DNA of 45,341 nt, from NCBI GenBank assembly GCA_947178165.1, contig CAMWXH010000011.1:1-45341 (forward strand). Reading direction: 5' to 3'. Made by a program: the position numbers and the translations under genes. How positions within the stretch are numbered: position 1 is the first letter of the stretch; each line of letters starts with the position of its first letter. Source of the stretch: an uncultured Porphyromonadaceae bacterium (GTDB lineage: Bacteria > Bacteroidota > Bacteroidia > Bacteroidales > Muribaculaceae). This document shows, one piece after another, positions 40,532 to 45,341 of the stretch. The notes below the pieces were generated by a model. That model worked only from the letters and a program-made list of their open reading frames with translations. It searched no databases and was not told the origin of the DNA.

Positions 40532-42367
40532 ATGGCAAATAAACTGGTTGAAATCATTCCTCATAACGCGAAACGTTTTGGCGAACGGGAGGCTTATCGG
40601 TTCTGTTGGCGAAAGGATGGGGAATGGCTTTCCACATCTTGGCGTGAGTTTTCATTGCAAGTAGATGTGGCTGCCAAGGCTCTTGCAATGCTTGGGCTTA
40701 TAGAGAAAGACCGCATTGCAATATGCTCGCCCAATACTCCCCAGATACTTATCACTGAATTCGGGGCTTTCAAGAACCGCATATCCGCCATCCCCGTCTA
40801 TTCGAGCAGTTCGCAGGGCCAGTTCGATTTTGTCGTTGATAATGGAGGAGCCTCACTATTGTTTGTCGGAGATCGCCACCAGTATCCTTTGGCCTATAAT
40901 TTTTGGAAAAGCCATCCTGAAAAGATACGCCGCATCATCATCTTCAAGAATGATGGGATGGAGTTGAATCCCGATGATAATGTAAGCATCTTCTGGGATG
41001 ATTTCGTAAGGCTCGGGATGTCGGCATCAGAGGATATTGCCCGTGAAGTTGAATTGCGCAAGGAACGCGCACTTCCCGACGATATGGCTACACTGATCTA
41101 TACCTCCGGCACCACCGGCGAACCAAAGGGGGTTGTGATAACCCATGGCAATTATGATGCTTGCATTGAGAAGCATATCAGACTGCTGCATAGCGTCACC
41201 ACATCGGATCTCTCGTTGGCTTTTCTCCCGATGAGCCATATACTTGAAAAAGCGTGGAGTTTTTTCTGTCTCACAAAAGGTGTGGCCATAGCTGTCAACT
41301 ATGACCCGAGGATGATTCAGGAGAATATACACGATGTTCATCCCAATCTTATGTGTGCCGTGCCCCGTTTCTGGGAGAAGGTGTATGCCGGCGTGAAAGA
41401 GAAGATCTCAGCTATGAACGGGCTTCAGCGTATGATGGTGAAGCGTGCCTTGGCTGTGGGTAAGAAACGCAATCTCACATACGTGCGCACTGCGCGCAAT
41501 GTGCCTTGGCTGCTTGAAAAGGAATACCGTTTCTGGGACCGTCGCATATTCTCGCGGCTGAAACACGCAATCGGCATCCCCGACCCTAATTTCTTCCCTA
41601 CAGCTGGAGCGCCTCTGTCAGACCGTATATGCGAGTTTTTCCGATCTGTCGGGATTGATATAATCATCGGCTATGGTTTGAGCGAGACCACGGCCACAGT
41701 CACTTTCTTCCCCGAATATGATTATGAGATTGGCACTGTCGGTCTCCCTCTTCCGGGACTTGAAGTTAAGATTGACCCGGAAAATGATGAAATTCTTGTG
41801 AAGGGTGCCACCGTTACCCCCGGGTATTACGAAAATCCTGAAGCGAATGCACAGGCGTTTACAGCCGATGGCTTTTTCCGCACGGGCGATGCCGGCTATT
41901 TCACGCCTTCAGGGCAATTGGTCCTTACCGAGCGTGTGAAAGACCTCTTCAAGACTTCTAACGGCAAATATGTGGCTCCGCAGATGATGGAGAGCCGGCT
42001 GGCAGAGAATAAATATATTGATGAAGTGGCTGTCATAGGCGACCGCCGCAAGTTTGTAACGGCATTGGTTGTACCCAATTTCCCGCAGCTGAAGAGATGG
42101 GCGGAAAAGGAGGGGATACCCACTGATGATTCTGAACAGCTGGTTAAGAATCCTAAGGCTCTTGCCTTCGTGATGGCGGAGATTGAGAAGCTTCAGAAAG
42201 ATGTAGCCGGATATGAGAAAATCAAGCGTATCTGCCTTCTCCCTCATCATTTCGCCATTATGCACGGAGAGGTGACAAATACGATGAAAGTGAGGCGTCC
42301 TGTAGTGGCCAAGAGGTATGCACGCGAGATAGAATGGATGTATTCTGATGCATACCCTCTGAAATAG
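40532..42367 (+). CDS. long-chain acyl-CoA synthetase (AMP-forming)
   Basis: The 611-residue enzyme has the adenylate-forming signature LIYTSGTTGEPKGV (about 188-201), the GYGLSETT motif (about 380) and the hinge RTGDAGYF (about 450). It activates a carboxylic acid with ATP to the acyl-adenylate, then to the CoA thioester. It belongs to the FACL/FadD-like group common in Bacteroidota, usually acting on long-chain fatty acids at the inner membrane. Its place after the steroid-reductase trio raises the chance of a bile-acid substrate, but the separate promoter argues against a fixed link. Confidence 0.9.
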   Translation: MANKLVEIIPHNAKRFGEREAYRFCWRKDGEWLSTSWREFSLQVDVAAKALAMLGLIEKDRIAICSPNTPQILITEFGAFKNRISAIPVYSSSSQGQFDFVVDNGGASLLFVGDRHQYPLAYNFWKSHPEKIRRIIIFKNDGMELNPDDNVSIFWDDFVRLGMSASEDIAREVELRKERALPDDMATLIYTSGTTGEPKGVVITHGNYDACIEKHIRLLHSVTTSDLSLAFLPMSHILEKAWSFFCLTKGVAIAVNYDPRMIQENIHDVHPNLMCAVPRFWEKVYAGVKEKISAMNGLQRMMVKRALAVGKKRNLTYVRTARNVPWLLEKEYRFWDRRIFSRLKHAIGIPDPNFFPTAGAPLSDRICEFFRSVGIDIIIGYGLSETTATVTFFPEYDYEIGTVGLPLPGLEVKIDPENDEILVKGATVTPGYYENPEANAQAFTADGFFRTGDAGYFTPSGQLVLTERVKDLFKTSNGKYVAPQMMESRLAENKYIDEVAVIGDRRKFVTALVVPNFPQLKRWAEKEGIPTDDSEQLVKNPKALAFVMAEIEKLQKDVAGYEKIKRICLLPHHFAIMHGEVTNTMKVRRPVVAKRYAREIEWMYSDAYPLK

Positions 42368-42396
42368 GGATATTCCGGCAACTCTGATATTTCCGT

Positions 42397-42404
42397 TAAA
42401 TTTG
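42397..42404 (+). promoter_or_regulatory. -7 box of prfB
   Basis: TAAATTTG matches TAnnTTTG 15 bp before the ATG at 42419, implying a leader of under 15 nt. No -33 TTTG was found. Confidence 0.5.
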
Positions 42405-42418
42405 ATATTAGATTGACA

Positions 42419-43534
42419 ATGATAACAGCAGAACAATTAAAAGATGTGGCTGAGCGTCGCGATGCCCTCAAGCGTTACCTCGACATCGACTCCAAAAAGA
42501 TTGAAGTGGAGGAGGAGGAGTTGCGCACGCACGTGGCCGATTTCTGGGAAGACCGCGAGAAAGCGGAGGCCCAGATGCGCAAGATAAAGGGTTTGCATTT
42601 CTGGATTGACTCATACACGGCTCTTGACAAACAGGTCGGTGAGCTTGAGCTTGCAATGGACTTTTTCAAGGAAGGCCTTGTGGAGGAATCCGATATTGAT
42701 TCGCAGTATGATGCTGTATTGAAAGAGATTGAGAAACTTGAGCTTCGCAATATGTTGCGCCGTGAAGAGGATAAGCTTGGTGTGGTGCTTAAAATTAATT
42801 CCGGTGCCGGCGGCACGGAGAGCCAGGACTGGGCTTCCATGCTCATGCGCCTCTATCTGCGTTATGCTGAGCGTCACGGTTACAAGACCTCTATTGCGCA
42901 GCTTCTCGAAGGGGATGAAGCAGGCATAAAATCTGTCACCATCAATATTGAAGGTGATTACGCTTACGGCTTCCTTAAGAGCGAGAATGGTGTGCATCGT
43001 CTGGTGCGTGTGTCTCCATATAATGCTCAGGGGAAACGTATGACAAGTTTTGCTTCGGTCTTTGTGACTCCCCTTGTCGATGACACTATAGAGATTGAAG
43101 TGGAGACGGCTCGCGTTTCCTGGGATACTTTCCGTTCCGGTGGTGCCGGGGGCCAGAATGTGAACAAGGTGGAATCCGGCGTGCGTCTCCGTTATCAATA
43201 TAAGGATCCTTACACCGGCGAAGAGGAGGAGATCCTTATCGAGAATACGGAAACCCGCGATCAGCCTAAGAATAAGGAGAACGCGATGCGCCAGCTGAAG
43301 TCTATCCTTTACGACAAGGAGTTGCAGCACCGCATGGAGGAACAGGCCAAAGTGGAAGCGGGGAAGAAGAAGATTGAATGGGGTAGCCAGATACGCAGTT
43401 ATGTCTTTGACGACCGTCGTGTCAAGGATCACCGCACCAACCATCAGACCTCCGATGTGAACGGAGTGATGGATGGTGAGATAGATGACTTCATAAAGGC
43501 TTATCTGATGGAGTTTGCTGCCACAGAGCAATGA
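42419..43534 (+). CDS. prfB: peptide chain release factor 2
   Basis: The 371-residue protein from ATG 42419 (the frame also allows a TTG at 42413) has the RF2 layout: helical domain 1, the codon-reading SPY-NAQGKR-MTSF segment in place of SPF, and the peptidyl-tRNA hydrolysis motif GGQ at 244-246 within GAGGQNVNKVESG. It releases finished chains at UGA and UAA stops. The frame is unbroken, so it does not use the programmed +1 frameshift found in many bacteria. The prfB stop is 16 bp from the convergent glycosyltransferase gene. Confidence 0.96.
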   Translation: MITAEQLKDVAERRDALKRYLDIDSKKIEVEEEELRTHVADFWEDREKAEAQMRKIKGLHFWIDSYTALDKQVGELELAMDFFKEGLVEESDIDSQYDAVLKEIEKLELRNMLRREEDKLGVVLKINSGAGGTESQDWASMLMRLYLRYAERHGYKTSIAQLLEGDEAGIKSVTINIEGDYAYGFLKSENGVHRLVRVSPYNAQGKRMTSFASVFVTPLVDDTIEIEVETARVSWDTFRSGGAGGQNVNKVESGVRLRYQYKDPYTGEEEEILIENTETRDQPKNKENAMRQLKSILYDKELQHRMEEQAKVEAGKKKIEWGSQIRSYVFDDRRVKDHRTNHQTSDVNGVMDGEIDDFIKAYLMEFAATEQ

Positions 43535-43549
43535 TCCCTTTTTTCGGAA

Positions 43550-44614
43550 TCATTTATTCTCTATTTTCTGAATTATGACGCGGGGTGTTATTCCCCATAG
43601 ACAATGATAGTCGCCTCTGAAGCAGGGTTTGTCGCCAAACACTGAGCAGGGGCGACACGTCATATCTAACTGCACCGTATCCTCTTCATTCTGCCCTCTG
43701 CCGAGAAAACCGGTATAGGGATGCGTGGCTCCCCATACGCTTACGGTGCGCAGTCCTACCAATGATGCAAGGTGCATATTGAATGAATCCATTGAAAGCA
43801 TGGCATCGCAATGGCTCAGAAGAGCAAGCTCGCCCGGCAGCCCGAGATTGGCCTTGGCCATATTTATCACGGAGGGATATCTGTGGGCCATCGAGTCTAT
43901 AGCTTCCTCCTCATTCTTCCCGAATCCGAAAACAAAGATGCGTTCGCCGGGAATGCTGTCGAAATGTTCCACCACCTTATCAAGCAATTCGAGCGGATAA
44001 ATCTTCCCTCTGTGCTTTGCGAAAGGGGCTATGGCCAGCCAATGCTCACCCTCTTTTTTAGGAGGTGTTATGGTTGAGAATGCCTCCGGATTCCCTTTAC
44101 CCCCCGGCATGTCTGAAAATATCGATGAGAATGAATCGGCGAGTGAAATGCCCGCCCGGCGGAATGTGTCGTCATATCTGGATATAGTGGTCTCCAGAGG
44201 GAGTAGATGCTTGTTCTTGCGTCTCGTGAGACGCGTTTTCTCCTTGCGTCCCTTGTTTATTTTACGCCAGCCTACCCCTTTGAGCGTGAAGAATGCACGC
44301 AGCAGTTTAGTGCGCAACACATCGTGGAGATCTATGAAATAGTCTATGCCATATCTCACTTTCAGGGAACTTGCCAGCCTATACAGTCCTGCCGCTCCTT
44401 TATAATTGCCGAAGTCAACGCCAACAACCGTCAAGTTTTCGGGTGCGTTGATGAAAAGCGACGCAGGATGATGTCGCGTAAGGAAATAGAAATGGCTGTC
44501 CGGATTTGCCCGGCAGGCATTATAGACTGTCGGGATAGACATGGCAATGTCGCCTAAAGCTGAAAAACGGGCTATAAGGATATTCTTATACTTGCTCCCC
44601 TTATTTTTTTGCAT
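43550..44614 (-). CDS. family 9 glycosyltransferase (heptosyltransferase-like)
   Basis: At 354 residues this has the GT9 features ILIARFSALGDIAMSIPT at the N-terminus and MLSMDSFNMHLASLVGLRTVSVWGATHPYTGF, the nucleotide-sugar pocket. The family transfers heptose or related sugars to lipid A core at the cytoplasmic face of the inner membrane. Its ATG lies 14 bp inside the end of the DUF4254 gene, so the two are coupled. A Cys cluster near the C-terminus (CRPCSVFGDKPCFRG and YHC) is seen in many Bacteroidota members. Confidence 0.9.
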   Translation of the reverse strand: MQKNKGSKYKNILIARFSALGDIAMSIPTVYNACRANPDSHFYFLTRHHPASLFINAPENLTVVGVDFGNYKGAAGLYRLASSLKVRYGIDYFIDLHDVLRTKLLRAFFTLKGVGWRKINKGRKEKTRLTRRKNKHLLPLETTISRYDDTFRRAGISLADSFSSIFSDMPGGKGNPEAFSTITPPKKEGEHWLAIAPFAKHRGKIYPLELLDKVVEHFDSIPGERIFVFGFGKNEEEAIDSMAHRYPSVINMAKANLGLPGELALLSHCDAMLSMDSFNMHLASLVGLRTVSVWGATHPYTGFLGRGQNEEDTVQLDMTCRPCSVFGDKPCFRGDYHCLWGITPRVIIQKIENK

Positions 44615-45206
44615 ATAGCACCGGATTGGTGGAAGGATCGTTATACATCTTCATCTGGCGATACACTTTCATATATTTCCGTCCGCCGGCTATGTCATCA
44701 ATAAGGGTATCGATAGCTTCAGAAAGATCCTTGCGCTGTTCAAGCAGCACGTCAAGCTTGCCACGGCACTTGGCAATATGCTCTGCATCGGCATCGGTGC
44801 GTTCTGCTTGCTCGCGCATGTGCCAGATCTTGAGCGCTAAGATCGACAGGCGGTCGAGAGCCCAGGCCGGTGACTCAGTGTTGATAGTTGCGTCATCACT
44901 CACTTCAACATCCTTATACTTGTTGCGGAACCAGGTGTCAATATCCTCCACCATATCGGTTCGCACCTGATTGGAACGGTCGATGCGGCGTTTAAGTTCA
45001 AGAGCCTCGGCCGGGTCGATATGGGGATCACGGATAATATCCTCCAGATGCCACTGCACAGCGTCAACCCAGTTCTTTGCATAGAGGATAGCCTCAAACG
45101 AACCTTCCTCATAAGGGTTCACGCAAGGGGAGTCAACATTGTCATATTTATGATAGTCGGCCACAGAGCGGTCGAAAATTTCATTACAGGTTGCGGTTAT
45201 GCTCAT
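44601..45206 (-). CDS. DUF4254 protein
   Basis: This 201-residue soluble, helical, acidic protein matches the DUF4254 family as I remember it (NPYEEGSFEAILYAKNWVDAVQWHLEDIIRDPHIDP). Its function is unknown. In Bacteroidota it is found just before a heptosyltransferase-like gene, as here, with a 14-bp overlap, pointing to a shared role in lipopolysaccharide core synthesis (inference). No TAnnTTTG box is evident directly upstream. Confidence 0.85.
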   Translation of the reverse strand: MSITATCNEIFDRSVADYHKYDNVDSPCVNPYEEGSFEAILYAKNWVDAVQWHLEDIIRDPHIDPAEALELKRRIDRSNQVRTDMVEDIDTWFRNKYKDVEVSDDATINTESPAWALDRLSILALKIWHMREQAERTDADAEHIAKCRGKLDVLLEQRKDLSEAIDTLIDDIAGGRKYMKVYRQMKMYNDPSTNPVLYAKK

Positions 45207-45286
45207 AATCCGTTTATTTGAGTGTAATTTTGGTTTTATTCCCCTAACTTAATAAAAAAATCCGAGACTGCAAAAAATAAAAAGAC

Positions 45287-45326
45287 GAGGCTGTCTAACA
45301 ATTAAAGTTAGGCAGTCTTCTTTTTT
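45287..45326. terminator. bidirectional terminator at window end
   Basis: GGCTGTCTAAC (45289-45299) pairs with GTTAGGCAGTC (45307-45317) over 11 bp with two G-T pairs, and flanking bases extend it. A T run follows on the plus strand (45321-45326) and A-rich DNA precedes it, so it also works for minus-strand transcripts entering from the right. Confidence 0.7.
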
Positions 45327-45341
45327 GTGTTTGTAATTCGT

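Noticed and set aside
42419..42560. programmed frameshift in prfB
   Set aside because: The frame is continuous through the usual site near codon 25; no internal TGA.
42611..43531. 306-residue frame antisense to prfB
   Set aside because: Mirror of codon use in a highly conserved gene; no protein features.
45280..45341. insertion-sequence end at the right edge
   Set aside because: The inverted repeat is followed by T runs on both strands and fits a bidirectional terminator; no transposase in view.

Overview
The window reads as a chromosomal segment of a gut Bacteroidales bacterium, most likely Muribaculaceae or a near relative. Evidence: the mutS, mgtE, prfB, rpsT and DUF4254/heptosyltransferase proteins look Bacteroidota-like; type IX secretion (T9SS) style C-terminal tails and a C10 peptidase/BspA-LRR protein are present; and gene after gene is preceded by the Bacteroidota sigma-ABfr promoter (TTTG, about 19-21 nt, TAnnTTTG). 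The family-level assignment is inference. No integrase, transposase, rRNA or CRISPR array was seen.

Left part (1-8759) is mostly housekeeping. Two near-identical tRNA-Glu genes flank rpsT on the minus strand. They are followed on the plus strand by a TGS/uridine-kinase-like nucleoside kinase, the MgtE Mg2+ transporter, MutS, a radical SAM protein, an LD-carboxypeptidase and an FKBP isomerase. From 8760 to about 19600 the window is accessory and looks more AT-rich. It holds an AAA ATPase overlapping a small protein with a PD-(D/E)xK-like motif (a candidate two-gene defence module with its own promoter), a small antitoxin-like protein, a 684-bp hairpin-rich gap and a giant secreted C10 cysteine peptidase with LRR and Ig-like repeats. 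It continues with a YitT/YczE-like membrane protein, a MazG-like pyrophosphohydrolase plus Fic operon, and two unknown proteins.

The centre (19686-32133) concerns the cell envelope. It contains a 1018-residue TPR protein translationally coupled to an outer-membrane beta-barrel, an acyltransferase-3 protein and an NhaD-type Na+/H+ antiporter. A tightly packed four-gene minus-strand operon (glycosyltransferase-like protein, CMP-sugar cytidylyltransferase, NeuB-like synthase, KdsC-like phosphatase) matches the logic of nonulosonic acid (KDN/sialic-acid-like) synthesis and transfer. A DcaP-like porin is divergent from it.

The right part (32235-45341) has an 820-residue protein with a Schlafen/AlbA_2 C-terminus, a PorZ-like secreted beta-propeller protein, and the most striking locus of the window. 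That locus is a close relative of mammalian steroid 5-alpha-reductase, an old-yellow-enzyme-type reductase and a short-chain dehydrogenase, read as one unit. The set matches the 5-alpha-reductase / 5-beta-reductase / 3-beta-hydroxysteroid dehydrogenase trio that gut Bacteroidota use to turn 3-oxo bile acids into isoallo forms. An acyl-CoA synthetase, prfB (RF2), a family 9 glycosyltransferase and a DUF4254 protein close the window. Functions come from reading motifs by eye; no database search was run.
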